Assembly: GCA_046328505.1 (NCBI GenBank)
Contig: JAXLWL010000005.1
Location: 1-64,000 of the forward strand
Length of the DNA: 64,000 bases
Reading direction: 5' to 3'
From: JBDHWG01 sp046328505
GTDB lineage: Bacteria > Chloroflexota > Anaerolineae > Epilineales > JAHCIE01
A model generated the notes under the pieces. The model was not told the DNA's origin. It saw nothing but the letters and a program-made list of their open reading frames with translations, and ran no database searches. Position 1 is the stretch's first letter; each line of letters starts with the position of its first letter. The position numbers and the translations under genes are program-made. Shown in pieces: positions 35,570-44,350 of this stretch.

Positions 35570-37333
35570 CTACTCGGGGCGCGAGGCCGCGCCAAGGGCA
35601 GGCTCGTTCGCCGCATCGGCGGCGCCGTTCTCGGCAGGGGAGTGGCGGCGCAGGCTGACCCCGAACGTTGGCGCTTGGTAGCCTGCTGGCCGCTGGTCCG
35701 GCGGGATGGTGACGGTGTTGCCGTCGCGCAGGCTGGTGTACGTCGGCGACATAATCTCAACACCCGCGGCGTTGAACTTGTCCTGGATCGCCGCGTGCAG
35801 CGCGGCATAGAGGCGCGGCATTATCTCCGGCTGCTGGGTATAGGCGTTCAGCTCGTAGGCGACGTTGTAGTCCTTGAGGGCTGTTTGCAGAACGAAAGGC
35901 GCTGGCGTCTCGACAATACCGGGCGTCGATTTGGCGGCGTCGATCAATAGACTGTGGACGAGCTGCCAGGGCGCATCGTAGCCGATGGTGATCGTGGTGT
36001 GCAGGATAAGCCCTTCGCGCCGCGCCATATTCGAGTAGTTGATGATGGCGCCGCTCAGCGTTTGACCGTTGGGGATGGACACATCTTCATTCTTGAACGT
36101 GCGTATCACCGTCGTCAGCAGCCTCTTTTCAATAACGCGTCCGGTCACTCCCCCGATCGCGACGACGTCCCCGATGTGGTAAGCGCCAGTGTAGGTCGCG
36201 ATCACTCCCGCGACGAGATTGCCGACGGCGGTTGTCGAGGAGAGGGTGAACAGGATGCCGACGAAGACGGTGACGCCTTTGAAGATATCTGTGTTGGCGC
36301 CGGGTAGATAAGTGTACCCGACGATGAGCGCCGCAAGGATGAGAAGGAGTGATATGAGCTTGTAAGTCTGTCCAGCCCAATCACTCTCAAAGCCGGGAAT
36401 GTTGATGCTGCCGGCCTCTATTTCCTTGAAGAACAGGCCGGCGATGCGCCAGAGAACATACGTGACACCGAGGATGATCAGCAACACGAAGAGGTTCGGC
36501 AGATACTCTAGGAACGCTTGCCAGGCGCTGGCCAGAGGCTCCGTGACCAGGTGTCCAAGTTGATTGCTCAAGTAGCGTGTGGCGGGGAAGAACCCCAGGA
36601 CGAGAGGTACGTAAAGCGTAATCAGCCAAATCCAGATCAGCACCCGTCCCCACTTGAGCGCCCACACGATAATCCCGCGCAAGCGGCCGGTGCGATAGAA
36701 CTCCAGGCGGCGGATGTGTTCTGCTTGCCGCGCCTGACCAAACCAATCGTCGGTGCGCCGCACCAGGAAGGCGTACCCCCGGTTCACAATCCAGAGAGCG
36801 ACGATGAGCACGACGGTCGCCAGAACCGCCTCCATGACGCCGATAGCCTGGGCGCGCGCGCTGTATTCGGCGCGCAGTTGGGCAACAGCCTGTCGGATCG
36901 CGGCCGCCCGCGCGTCGGCCAGCGCCTGCCGCGACGTCCCGTTGTCGGCCGCATCCTGGTCCGTCACCGTCATCAGGACCTGGTCGCCGGCCATCACGTC
37001 CGTCGCGCCGCCCGAGTCGACGACAGTGATCCCGACGTCTGCGCGGAATGGGTTCGTGGCCAGGTCGGTGATGCGGCTGGAGATGGCCGCGGCGCGCTCG
37101 GCCGGGGTAAACGAGCCGACGCGCTCCTTCACTGTGAAAAGCGTCTGGCCGTCGACAATCACCGGCGCTCCCGCCTGAGTCGTGATCGTCGCGATTGGCT
37201 CGGGGGCGGATGTCGGCGGCGGGCCTTGCGCCAGGGCGGACGCGGGCGGGAACAGCAGCGCCCACGCCAGCGCTGCCAGGGTGACGCCGGCTAACAAGGC
37301 GCAGCGGATTGACACTCTTGCGCGACTTTCCAT
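35570..37333 (-). CDS. MscS-family mechanosensitive channel with N-terminal extracytoplasmic domain
   Basis: A 587-residue membrane protein. Signal peptide about 1-35. An extracytoplasmic domain of about 110 residues (GQTLFTVKERVGSFTPAERA, a module also seen before other MscS proteins) follows. Several membrane helices come next, with the pore helix and beta domain of MscS: LSSTTAVGNLVAGVIATYTGAYHIGDVV, GVTGRVIEKRLLTTVIRTFKNEDVSIPNG and the soluble cage HTTITIGYDAPW. It should open under membrane tension to release solutes on hypo-osmotic shock. It is a single gene with a good AGGAGG before the ATG. Confidence 0.93.
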   Translation of the reverse strand: MESRARVSIRCALLAGVTLAALAWALLFPPASALAQGPPPTSAPEPIATITTQAGAPVIVDGQTLFTVKERVGSFTPAERAAAISSRITDLATNPFRADVGITVVDSGGATDVMAGDQVLMTVTDQDAADNGTSRQALADARAAAIRQAVAQLRAEYSARAQAIGVMEAVLATVVLIVALWIVNRGYAFLVRRTDDWFGQARQAEHIRRLEFYRTGRLRGIIVWALKWGRVLIWIWLITLYVPLVLGFFPATRYLSNQLGHLVTEPLASAWQAFLEYLPNLFVLLIILGVTYVLWRIAGLFFKEIEAGSINIPGFESDWAGQTYKLISLLLILAALIVGYTYLPGANTDIFKGVTVFVGILFTLSSTTAVGNLVAGVIATYTGAYHIGDVVAIGGVTGRVIEKRLLTTVIRTFKNEDVSIPNGQTLSGAIINYSNMARREGLILHTTITIGYDAPWQLVHSLLIDAAKSTPGIVETPAPFVLQTALKDYNVAYELNAYTQQPEIMPRLYAALHAAIQDKFNAAGVEIMSPTYTSLRDGNTVTIPPDQRPAGYQAPTFGVSLRRHSPAENGAADAANEPALGAASRPE

Positions 37334-37382
37334 GCGCCACCTCCTTACTCGGGGGTCAACGTGCGCGTGGGGAAGATAGGGT

Positions 37383-37414
37383 AAGGCCCTCAGGGTCGTA
37401 CCCCGAGGGCCTTA
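37383..37414 (-). terminator. Hairpin terminator after the PAC2 gene
   Basis: A 13-bp stem with one mismatch (AAGGCCCTCAGGG with CCCCGAGGGCCTT) and a 5-nt loop, between the PAC2 gene end and the MscS gene start. The T-run is weak. Confidence 0.65.
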
Positions 37415-37444
37415 TTATACACTGTCAGCGCCGCGTCGTCGCGT

Positions 37445-38365
37445 CTACAGGTCCATGTTGTTGAGGATGTCGCCCAACTCGCGGCCCCACATGTCGTCCA
37501 GCGGCGCGAACGGCTTCGGCACGAACTCCTCGCGCACCTTGTCCAGGTAGACATCGATGTGGGCGTGGGGCGCCTTCTCCATCAGCTCCTGGATCTCCTC
37601 CTCGCATGTCACAGCCAGCTTCTGGCTCCGCTGCTCCAGGTCCGACAGGTCCATGTCGAGCCCGAACAGGTAGATAACTCGGCGCATAATATCGTACCAC
37701 GCGCGGTAGTCGTGATCGATGCCGAACGCCTCCAGCCGCGGCGACAGCTCGGAAAAGTCGTACAGCGGTACAAGGCCGTAGAGGGTGAAATATTCGAAGC
37801 CCTCGTCCTCCGCTTTGTCGGCCAGGTACGAGCCGAGGCTGACACCGCCTTCGTAGCTGGAGAACAGAACGGCGCAGCGCTCGAGCTCTTCGCGCATTTT
37901 CGGAAGGCTGTACGCCGCCGTGACCTGGCGCTCGGCGTCGTATGGCACCGGCCCGAAGACACCGCCCAAGCTGGCAATACGCTGCACGTTCAAGGCCTCG
38001 GCCACCTGGAAGAACGTCTCGGCGTAGCGGTCGACGTTCATATGCGGCTCGTCGCCCAGGAAGATCACCAGGCCCTTGCCGTTGTTCTCAACGAAGTAGA
38101 TATCGTTGGTGGGCTTGCGCAACTCCGTGCGGTAGCCATCCTCGAGTTTGATCTCGGGCCGCAAGAACTGGTGCGTGCCGGGGATCTGAAACAGGTAGAA
38201 GCCATCCGGCCGAATGCGGCCGATCTTGCGCGCTTTCAAATGGTTGACCAAGTAGGGCGGCAGCATCGACGAGATGGAGCCGGCGTCGGCCCACTGCCGC
38301 CACCCGGCAATCATGTAGACTTCTTCAGCCTCGGGTTTTTCCCACAGATCCAGGACTTCATTCAT
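37445..38365 (-). CDS. PAC2 family protein (proteasome assembly chaperone-like)
   Basis: A 306-residue PAC2-domain protein: MIAGWRQWADAGSISS at the N-terminus, NDIYFVENNGKGLVIFLGDEPH, RIASLGGVFGPVPYDAERQV and SYEGGVSLGSYLADKAED. It fits the PF09754 (PAC2) family, which in archaea and eukaryotes includes proteasome assembly chaperones and in bacteria occurs with and without a proteasome. ATG 38365 has GAGGAGG at 9 bp. The codons upstream encode the ribosome site itself. No proteasome gene is in the window. The C-terminal coiled, acidic stretch (LEQRSQKLAVTCEEEIQELME) may mediate oligomerisation. Confidence 0.88.
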   Translation of the reverse strand: MNEVLDLWEKPEAEEVYMIAGWRQWADAGSISSMLPPYLVNHLKARKIGRIRPDGFYLFQIPGTHQFLRPEIKLEDGYRTELRKPTNDIYFVENNGKGLVIFLGDEPHMNVDRYAETFFQVAEALNVQRIASLGGVFGPVPYDAERQVTAAYSLPKMREELERCAVLFSSYEGGVSLGSYLADKAEDEGFEYFTLYGLVPLYDFSELSPRLEAFGIDHDYRAWYDIMRRVIYLFGLDMDLSDLEQRSQKLAVTCEEEIQELMEKAPHAHIDVYLDKVREEFVPKPFAPLDDMWGRELGDILNNMDL

Positions 38366-38499
38366 CACAAGCCTCCTCACCACCTATCCGGACACCACGA
38401 TCGTGGGCGGTCTGCATTGCCGGCGGGCCGGCCAGAACTGGCCCCGCGGGTAGCTGATTGGCAAGTTCTGTACCGCGAGGGCCTGATGGGGCCAAAGTG

Positions 38500-39909
38500 T
38501 CAGTCACGGAGCGCTCGTACGAGCGCGTCCGTAACGATAGGCAGGTCAACATCGGTCGTCGACCAGTTCGACACCGCGGCCCGGATCGCCGGCCCCCCGC
38601 CATATGTCGTCGGCGTCAGGAACACGACCCCATCCTGGTGAAGCCGGTCGACGAAACGCGCTGTCGCCACATCTCGCGCCTGCCCCTGCAAGGCTGCATC
38701 CGACAGGCGGAAGCAAGCGATGTTGAGGCGCACCGGGGCCAGAAGCTCGAACAGTGGCGACGCATCGAGCCACGCGCCGAGCGTGGCCGCCACCCGGCAA
38801 TTGCGCTCTACAATCTCGCGGTAGCCCCCGCGTCCGTATGCCATCAATGTCATCCAGACCGGCAGCGCTCGGAAGCGCTGCGAGTTCTCCGGCCCGCGGT
38901 TGAGATAGTCTGGCGCCGCGCCGCCGAGCTGGCTCAGGTACGGCGCGGAGACGCGGAAGACGCGCTCCTGCACGTCCAGGTGGCGGCAGAAGGTGAAGCC
39001 GCAGTCGTACGGCACGTTGAGCCACTTGTGGCCGTCGGCCGCAATCGAGTCGGCCAGCTCGACGCCCTGCACCAGGGCCGCAAAGTGCGGGCTTACCCGC
39101 GCGAACAGGCCGAACGCCGCGTCGACGTGCAGCCAGGCGTTGTGGGCGCGGGCGATTTCGGCAACCGTCTGCACGTCGTCGAAGTCGGCGGTGTTGACGG
39201 TGCACGCGCTTGCCAGGACGATGGACGGCTTGCCCCCGTGGGCAGCCAGCGCGGCGCGGAGCGCCGCTGCGTCCATCGCCTCGCGCCCCGGTAGGGTCGG
39301 CACGCGGCGAACGCGGCGCCGCCCCATGCCCAGCATAGCCAGCGCCTTCACCGCGCTGGCGTGGGGCGTGGCGGCGAACACGGCAATGTCGGGCGCGGCG
39401 CCTACCCCCTCCTCGGCCACATCCACGCCCATCGCCTCGCCCGCCCACTGTCGGCCTGCGGCGAGGCCGACGAAGTTCGCCATCGTCCCACCTGTGACCA
39501 GGACACCGGCGAACTCGGGCGGAAGGTCGAACAATTGCCGCAGCATATCCAGCGCCTGCGCCTCGACACCGGCCGCCGCCGACCCTACCGAGTTCGAGAC
39601 ATTCTGGTCATACGCGCTCACGAGCCAGTCCGCGGCGACCGCGGCAGGGGTGCTGCCACCGGTGACGAGGCCAAAGTAGCGCGGCCCGGCCGAGCCCGAG
39701 AGGTGTGGCTCGATGCGGGCGCGGAAGTCGCGCAGGGCGGCCGCCGCGCCAACGCCCCGCTCGGGCAACGTCACGGGGCCAAGGTCAACGGGCGGCGCGG
39801 CGGCCGGGCGCTCGGGCAGCGATCTCAGAAAGTCGACGGCCTGCGCGCTCGCCTCCGCCAGCAGCTCCGGTAGCGCATCTTTGTCGGCGCGAAGGCGAGC
39901 ATCGATCAT
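38500..39909 (-). CDS. PLP-dependent decarboxylase, group II (aromatic amino acid/glutamate decarboxylase-like)
   Basis: A 469-residue fold-type I PLP decarboxylase. SGSAGPRYFGLVTGGSTPAA near the N-terminus, VLVTGGTMANFVGL, WLHVDAAFG (Asp to PLP N1) and Lys295 in ADGHKWLNVPYDCG identify group II. HVDAAFGLFA with KWLNVPYDCG is closer to tyrosine/DOPA- or glutamate-type enzymes of diverse bacteria. The exact amino acid cannot be read. Its ATG overlaps the stop of the alpha/beta hydrolase gene (ATGA), so the two are coupled, which suggests the hydrolase releases the amino acid that is then decarboxylated (inference). Confidence 0.9.
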   Translation of the reverse strand: MIDARLRADKDALPELLAEASAQAVDFLRSLPERPAAAPPVDLGPVTLPERGVGAAAALRDFRARIEPHLSGSAGPRYFGLVTGGSTPAAVAADWLVSAYDQNVSNSVGSAAAGVEAQALDMLRQLFDLPPEFAGVLVTGGTMANFVGLAAGRQWAGEAMGVDVAEEGVGAAPDIAVFAATPHASAVKALAMLGMGRRRVRRVPTLPGREAMDAAALRAALAAHGGKPSIVLASACTVNTADFDDVQTVAEIARAHNAWLHVDAAFGLFARVSPHFAALVQGVELADSIAADGHKWLNVPYDCGFTFCRHLDVQERVFRVSAPYLSQLGGAAPDYLNRGPENSQRFRALPVWMTLMAYGRGGYREIVERNCRVAATLGAWLDASPLFELLAPVRLNIACFRLSDAALQGQARDVATARFVDRLHQDGVVFLTPTTYGGGPAIRAAVSNWSTTDVDLPIVTDALVRALRD

Positions 39910-40739
39910 TGCCGCTCTGCCAGCCAGGCGCGCATTACCTCCATGAACCTGTCGGTCTCCTCGATGAACGGGAAGTGGCCGCTGTGTTCGAAAACGACGA
40001 ACTCCGAACCGGGAATAGCCGCGTGGATGCGCGCACCGCCCTGCGCCGGCGGCGTGATGTAGTCGTCGTCGCCGGACAGGACGAGCGTCGGCGCGGTGAT
40101 GTCGCTCAGGCTGGCGAGATAGTTGAAGACGGGCATGCAGGTGGCGGCGGCGTGGTTCCAGGCGGCGGCGCTGTAGACTCCCCGCTCCGCGACATCCTCA
40201 ATCACGGCCGGGTCGGGACGGTGGAAGTAGAGGGGCAGAACCGCGCCAAGGTGCGCGCCCATCTCGTCATCGTCGGCCATAGGGCGGCTGAGCAACCCGC
40301 CCAGCGCCTCGAGCTGCTCCTGGGTGCCGCGCGCCTGGGCATTCGCCAGGATAACCTCGCCGTAATCCATCGTTGGTGCGGTGCAGCTCAACACCAGCCC
40401 CTTGAGGCGGTCGCCGTAGCGGATGGCGTACTCTTGGGCCAGAAAACCGCCGTAGGAGTGGCCGAGCAGGATGATCTGGTCGTAGCCCAGGTGCTCGCGC
40501 AGAGCGTCGGCGTCGGCGGCCCACGTCGCGTGGTCTACCCCGTCGAGGCTCACCGGGCGCTCGGAGCGACCGTTGGCGCGGTGGTCGTAGTAGACGAGCG
40601 TCATCTGGTCCGCGAGTTGGTCCAGCCAGGGGCGGAAGTAGGTGTGGTCCATGCCCAGGCCGCCGTGCATGATGAACATGGGCGTGCCCTGGCCGACGGT
40701 CTCGTAGTAGAGTGTGGTGCCGTTGACCGTTGCTTCCAT
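39906..40739 (-). CDS. Alpha/beta hydrolase, proline iminopeptidase-like
   Basis: A 277-residue alpha/beta hydrolase: HGGLGMDHTYF (oxyanion HGG), YYDHRANGRSERP, nucleophile elbow LLGHSYGGFLAQEYA, acid in LSGDDDYITPP and His in HSGHFPFIEE. The HGGPG-like and DxRGxGxS-like patterns resemble proline iminopeptidases and tropinesterase-like enzymes. ATG 40739 is chosen for its GGAGGAA site. A longer frame to 40895 would cover the divergent promoter. It is coupled to the decarboxylase gene downstream. Confidence 0.88.
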   Translation of the reverse strand: MEATVNGTTLYYETVGQGTPMFIMHGGLGMDHTYFRPWLDQLADQMTLVYYDHRANGRSERPVSLDGVDHATWAADADALREHLGYDQIILLGHSYGGFLAQEYAIRYGDRLKGLVLSCTAPTMDYGEVILANAQARGTQEQLEALGGLLSRPMADDDEMGAHLGAVLPLYFHRPDPAVIEDVAERGVYSAAAWNHAAATCMPVFNYLASLSDITAPTLVLSGDDDYITPPAQGGARIHAAIPGSEFVVFEHSGHFPFIEETDRFMEVMRAWLAERQ

Positions 40740-40802
40740 CGCGTTGTTCCTCCGTGAGTTGACCAGGGATGCGCCGGGCTTTTTCACGCCACCGCATCCT
40801 GC

Positions 40803-40808
40803 TATAAT
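40803..40808 (+). promoter_or_regulatory. Candidate -10 box of the pxpA-add unit
   Basis: A perfect TATAAT 86 bp before the pxpA ATG. The -35 position holds only TTTTTC. Confidence 0.4.
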
Positions 40809-40894
40809 AGAGCCGGGGCGGGGACTTCCCATCTCCGGGAAGAGTATCGTATCTGACTTTCGTGTGAGCGTCAACTGAGTGGCAGCGAGGCACA

Positions 40895-41659
40895 ATGCGC
40901 GTCGATCTGAACTGCGACATGGGCGAGAGCTTTGGGGCGTGGGAGAAGGGGCAGGACGCCGAGATGATGCGGGTCATCTCCTCTGCGAACATCGCCTGCG
41001 GCTGGCACGCCGGCGATCCGCTGGTCATGGAGCGCACCGTGCGTCTCGCCGCCGAGCATGGCGTGAGCGTCGGCGCGCACCCGGGTTACCCCGACCTGCT
41101 TGGCTTCGGCCGCCGCAGTATGGCCCTCTCCCCGGCCGAGACGGAAGCCTACGTCCTCTACCAGATTAGCGCCCTGGCCGGCATCGCCCACGCCAACGGC
41201 GTTCCCATGCGCCATGTCAAGGGGCACGGCCAGATATACAACGACGCCGTGCGCAACCCATCCCTCGCCGACGCCATCGCCCGCGCCGTCTACCGTCTCG
41301 ACCCCGACCTCATCCTTGTCGCCCTGACCGGCTCGGAGCTGGTGCGGGCGGGCCGTGACCTGGGCCTGCGCGTGGCCGAGGAAGCCTTTGCCGACCGTGT
41401 CTACGAGGCGGACGGCTCGCTCCGCTCGCGCCGCTTACCCGGCGCGATGATCGAGGACCCGGCCGCGGCCGCTCAGCAAGTGCTGCGCATGCTCCGCGAC
41501 GGGCAGGTCATTGCCTACGACGGCACGCCGGTCCCCGTCCACCCCGACACCATATGCATCCACGGCGATGGTCCGACGGCCGCCGCAATCGGGGCGGCGC
41601 TGCGCCAGCAGCTCGAAGCCGCGGGCGTGTCCATTGTACCCATGAGCGAAATCGTCTAG
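40895..41659 (+). CDS. pxpA: 5-oxoprolinase subunit A (LamB/YcsF family)
   Basis: A 254-residue LamB/YcsF protein: VDLNCDMGESFGAW, SSANIACGWHAGDPLVM, SVGAHPGYPDLLGFGRR, VKGHGQIYN and TICIHGDGPTAAAIGAAL. The PxpA subunit works with PxpB and PxpC in ATP-dependent opening of 5-oxoproline (pyroglutamate) to glutamate. PxpB/C are not adjacent, where they normally are. MKGHGALYN is the common form of the central motif and is changed here to VKGHGQIYN. The gene has GAGG before ATG and is followed 18 bp later by adenosine deaminase. Confidence 0.93.
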   Translation: MRVDLNCDMGESFGAWEKGQDAEMMRVISSANIACGWHAGDPLVMERTVRLAAEHGVSVGAHPGYPDLLGFGRRSMALSPAETEAYVLYQISALAGIAHANGVPMRHVKGHGQIYNDAVRNPSLADAIARAVYRLDPDLILVALTGSELVRAGRDLGLRVAEEAFADRVYEADGSLRSRRLPGAMIEDPAAAAQQVLRMLRDGQVIAYDGTPVPVHPDTICIHGDGPTAAAIGAALRQQLEAAGVSIVPMSEIV

Positions 41660-41677
41660 CCCAACAAAGGAATCCTC

Positions 41678-42667
41678 GTGGACCTACGCCAGCTCCCGAA
41701 GGTCGAGCTACACCTTCATCTCGACTGCTCCCTTAGCTACGCTGTTGTCAGCCGCATCGACCCGTCTGTCAGCCTGGAAGCGTATCAGAACGACTTCATC
41801 GCGCCGTCCCGCTGCACCAACCTCGCCGACTTCCTCACCCGCGCGCCGAAGGCCATCGCCCTGATGCAGACGGAGGAGCAGCTCCGCCTCGTGACCCAGG
41901 ACGTCTTCGACCAGCTCGCGCGCGACAACGTCCTGTACGCCGAGATTCGTTTCGCCCCCCTGTTCCACACCGAGAAAGGCCTGACACCGTCCGAGGTCGT
42001 CGGCATCGTCGAGGCCGCGACGGACGAGGCCATCCGCGCCACCGGCGTTGAGGCGCGGCTTCTCCTGTGCACACTGCGCCACTTCGATGAGGCGCAAAGC
42101 CTCGAAACGGTGCGGCTGGTGGAGGACTTCCGGGGAACGCGGGTCGCGGGCTTCGACATCGCCGGCGACGAGGCCGGCTTCCCGATTGACGCCCATGTCG
42201 CCGCCTTCCACTACGCCCAGGACCGGCGCATTCCCTGCACGGCCCACGCGGGTGAGGCGGCCGGCGCGCCGAGTGTGTGGGAGACGCTGGAGAACTTCCA
42301 CCCGTCGCGCATCGGCCACGGCGCGCGCAGCAGCGAGGACGCCGCGCTGCTCGACTATCTGCGCACCCGGAACATCCACCTCGAAGTCTGCCCGACGTCA
42401 AACCTGCAAACGAACATGTATGCGAGCTATGCTGATCACCCGATTGACAAACTCTACCGCGACGGCCTCTCGGTTGGCGTGAACACCGACACGCGCACGA
42501 TTACGAACACTACCTTGACGGAGGAGTACGAGCAGCTGCACCGCACGTTCGGCTGGGATGCGGAACACTTCTTGCGCTGCAACACCAACGCGCTCAAGGC
42601 GTCGTTCATCGCGGAGGATGTGCGGGAGGATTTGCTGCGGCGGTTGGCGGCGGGGTACGTCACGTAG
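41678..42667 (+). CDS. add: Adenosine deaminase
   Basis: A 329-residue metal-dependent amidohydrolase of the adenosine/AMP deaminase family. VELHLHLDCS carries the HxH zinc ligands. YAEIRFAPL, TAHAGEAAG (zinc His and catalytic Glu), RIGHGAR, LEVCPTSNLQT and GVNTDTRTITNTTL (final Asp ligand) follow. It should convert adenosine and deoxyadenosine to inosine for purine salvage. The start is GTG 41678 with AAAGGA at 7 bp, giving MDLRQLPKVELHLH. An adenine deaminase role is less likely, because the TAHAGE plus SNxQT set fits adenosine enzymes. Confidence 0.9.
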   Translation: MDLRQLPKVELHLHLDCSLSYAVVSRIDPSVSLEAYQNDFIAPSRCTNLADFLTRAPKAIALMQTEEQLRLVTQDVFDQLARDNVLYAEIRFAPLFHTEKGLTPSEVVGIVEAATDEAIRATGVEARLLLCTLRHFDEAQSLETVRLVEDFRGTRVAGFDIAGDEAGFPIDAHVAAFHYAQDRRIPCTAHAGEAAGAPSVWETLENFHPSRIGHGARSSEDAALLDYLRTRNIHLEVCPTSNLQTNMYASYADHPIDKLYRDGLSVGVNTDTRTITNTTLTEEYEQLHRTFGWDAEHFLRCNTNALKASFIAEDVREDLLRRLAAGYVT

Positions 42668-42668
42668 C

Positions 42669-42698
42669 AGTAGAGACGCGCCATGGCGCGTCTTTACT
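42669..42698. terminator. Bidirectional hairpin between convergent genes
   Basis: A 15-bp stem with one mismatch and no loop spacing (AGTAGAGACGCGCCA with TGGCGCGTCTTTACT) just after add and before the end of the minus-strand YkgJ-like gene. The GAGACGCGCCATGGCGCGTCT core is a palindrome seen in many genomes. Confidence 0.65.
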
Positions 42699-42729
42699 AC
42701 CCGATAAACCGCCCCTTTTGCGCGTGTTG

Positions 42730-43098
42730 TTAGTGTACCGTCTCCCAGGGCGGCGTGCCCACAGCGTCGTCGCCGTCGCGCGCCAGGAGCGACAGCAGCG
42801 TGCGCGCCGAGCCGAGGTCGCGGCAGTCGTACTCGCGGCAGGCGCGGGGGCGGTCGGTGTGGATGAGACACAGGTTCGTGGCGTCGTCCAGGTAGGCGCA
42901 GTGGCCGTCGAGGCGCGGGAGCACCCAGAGGGCGCCGCGCCGCTCGGCGAACCCCGCCTCCACCAGCGCCGCGTCCTCCGCGTAATCATCGGGACGCAGC
43001 GGGATGGTGGCGAAGCCGCGGCAGCACAGGGCGCGGCAGCGGTGGCACGGCGGCTCGCCGTCGTGGATGGGTAACTCGGCTCTCAGTGTATCGCTCAC
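42730..43098 (-). CDS. YkgJ-family CxxCxxxCC cysteine-cluster protein
   Basis: A small protein of about 122 residues with the zinc/iron-chelating YkgJ signature: PCHRCRALCC (Cys18, 21, 25, 26), then GHCAYL, LCLIH and RPRACREYDC. Such proteins bind a metal or iron-sulfur centre, and some are linked to lysine methylation or flagellar functions. The start is uncertain. GTG 43098 puts the first Cys cluster at residue 18, but it leaves only 10 bp to the start of the divergent oxidoreductase gene. The frame is open to 43329 inside that gene, which is implausible. Confidence 0.8.
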   Translation of the reverse strand: MSDTLRAELPIHDGEPPCHRCRALCCRGFATIPLRPDDYAEDAALVEAGFAERRGALWVLPRLDGHCAYLDDATNLCLIHTDRPRACREYDCRDLGSARTLLSLLARDGDDAVGTPPWETVH

Positions 43099-43108
43099 CG
43101 GAGGAACT

Positions 43109-44341
43109 ATGCTCCGTATTGGTATCGTCGGCTGCGGGCGCATTCTGAACGCCCACCTGCAAGGGTTTCTCGCGCTGCGTGCGGCGGGCGTCGACACGTT
43201 TCGTATTACGGCGTTGACCGCGCGGAACCGCGACGATGCCCTCATGTTTCGCCTGCGCGGGGAAGGGCCGCCGCCCCGCCCGCCGGTCATGGATCCGGCG
43301 ACGGGCGATCCACTGGCCGCGCCCCACACCTACGTCAGCGACTTTCAGGCCGACGTGCTGCCGGAAGTATACACCGACTACAGCGAGATGATTACCGAGG
43401 GGCCGGTCGACGCCGTCCTCGACCTGACCACCCTCGCGCTGCACCACCAGGTGGCCGACGTCGCTCTCGGCCACGGCAAGCATCTGCTCACCCAGAAACC
43501 CCTCGCGATCAGCGTGCGCGCCGGCCGACGGATGGTGGATCTGGCGAAGGCGAAAGGGCTAACCCTGGGCGTCTTCGAGAATGTCCGCACCATGGCGCAG
43601 GTGCGCGCGGCGGCGTGGGCCGTCGCCCACGGCCTCGTCGGCACGCCGCAGATGGCGATCCTTGGCAGCCTGGGCGGCGTCTGGTCGCCGGACCGCGTTG
43701 TCGCCGACACGCCGTGGCGCCACCAGAAGCTCCTCGCTGGCGGAGGGGGAAGCATCGACATCGGCGTGCATCAGTTCGACTGGCTGCGGGCGGTGATGGG
43801 TGAGGTGCGCGCCGTGAGCGGCGTGGCCCGGACATTCGAGGCCGACCGCCGCCGCGACGGCGAGAAGGTTGTCACGGCGGACGTGGATGACACCTATCTG
43901 GCCACGGCCTTCTTCGACAACAACGCTATCGGGCAGCTTCTGTGGTCGTGGGCGGGGCGCGGCCTCGCCATCGAGATATCGGACACGCCCGCGTTCCTCG
44001 GCAGCGAGGGCGGAATCCACGGAAGGTGGCTCGTGCGCAATTCCGAGCGCGGCGACCTCATGGCGGAGTTCGCCGAAGGCATGTCGGACGAGGAACGCGA
44101 GCGGTTCTTCCCGCTCGGCCTCCAGGACGCGTACGCGATACTGCAATATGACTGGTTGAAGGCCATCGAGCGCCGCGAGGATCCCGAGACGAGCGGTGCG
44201 GAGGGGTTGCGCGACCTGGCGTGCGCCTTCGGCGTTCTGGAGTCGTCGACGCTGGGCCGCGTTGTGACGCTGGACGAAGTCCTGTCTGGTGCCGCTGACG
44301 CATATCAACGGGAGATTGACGAGCACTACAGCCTTATTTGA
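43109..44341 (+). CDS. Gfo/Idh/MocA family oxidoreductase (copy 1)
   Basis: A 410-residue NAD(P)-dependent sugar/inositol dehydrogenase-like protein. The N-terminal Rossmann fold reads IGIVGCGRILNAH. AVLDLTTLALHHQVADVAL, HLLTQKPLAIS (the conserved catalytic Lys in an EKP-like motif, here QKP) and GGGGSIDIGVHQFDWLRA (active-site Asp and His) follow. It is longer than its two neighbours, with an insert near residues 55-80. ATG 43109 has GGAGG at 5 bp. It heads a tight three-gene run. Confidence 0.9.
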   Translation: MLRIGIVGCGRILNAHLQGFLALRAAGVDTFRITALTARNRDDALMFRLRGEGPPPRPPVMDPATGDPLAAPHTYVSDFQADVLPEVYTDYSEMITEGPVDAVLDLTTLALHHQVADVALGHGKHLLTQKPLAISVRAGRRMVDLAKAKGLTLGVFENVRTMAQVRAAAWAVAHGLVGTPQMAILGSLGGVWSPDRVVADTPWRHQKLLAGGGGSIDIGVHQFDWLRAVMGEVRAVSGVARTFEADRRRDGEKVVTADVDDTYLATAFFDNNAIGQLLWSWAGRGLAIEISDTPAFLGSEGGIHGRWLVRNSERGDLMAEFAEGMSDEERERFFPLGLQDAYAILQYDWLKAIERREDPETSGAEGLRDLACAFGVLESSTLGRVVTLDEVLSGAADAYQREIDEHYSLI

Positions 44342-44350
44342 GAGGAACAC

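Noticed and set aside
40895..41659. A full 5-oxoprolinase PxpABC operon
   Set aside because: The neighbours are adenosine deaminase and a hydrolase; PxpB and PxpC are absent.
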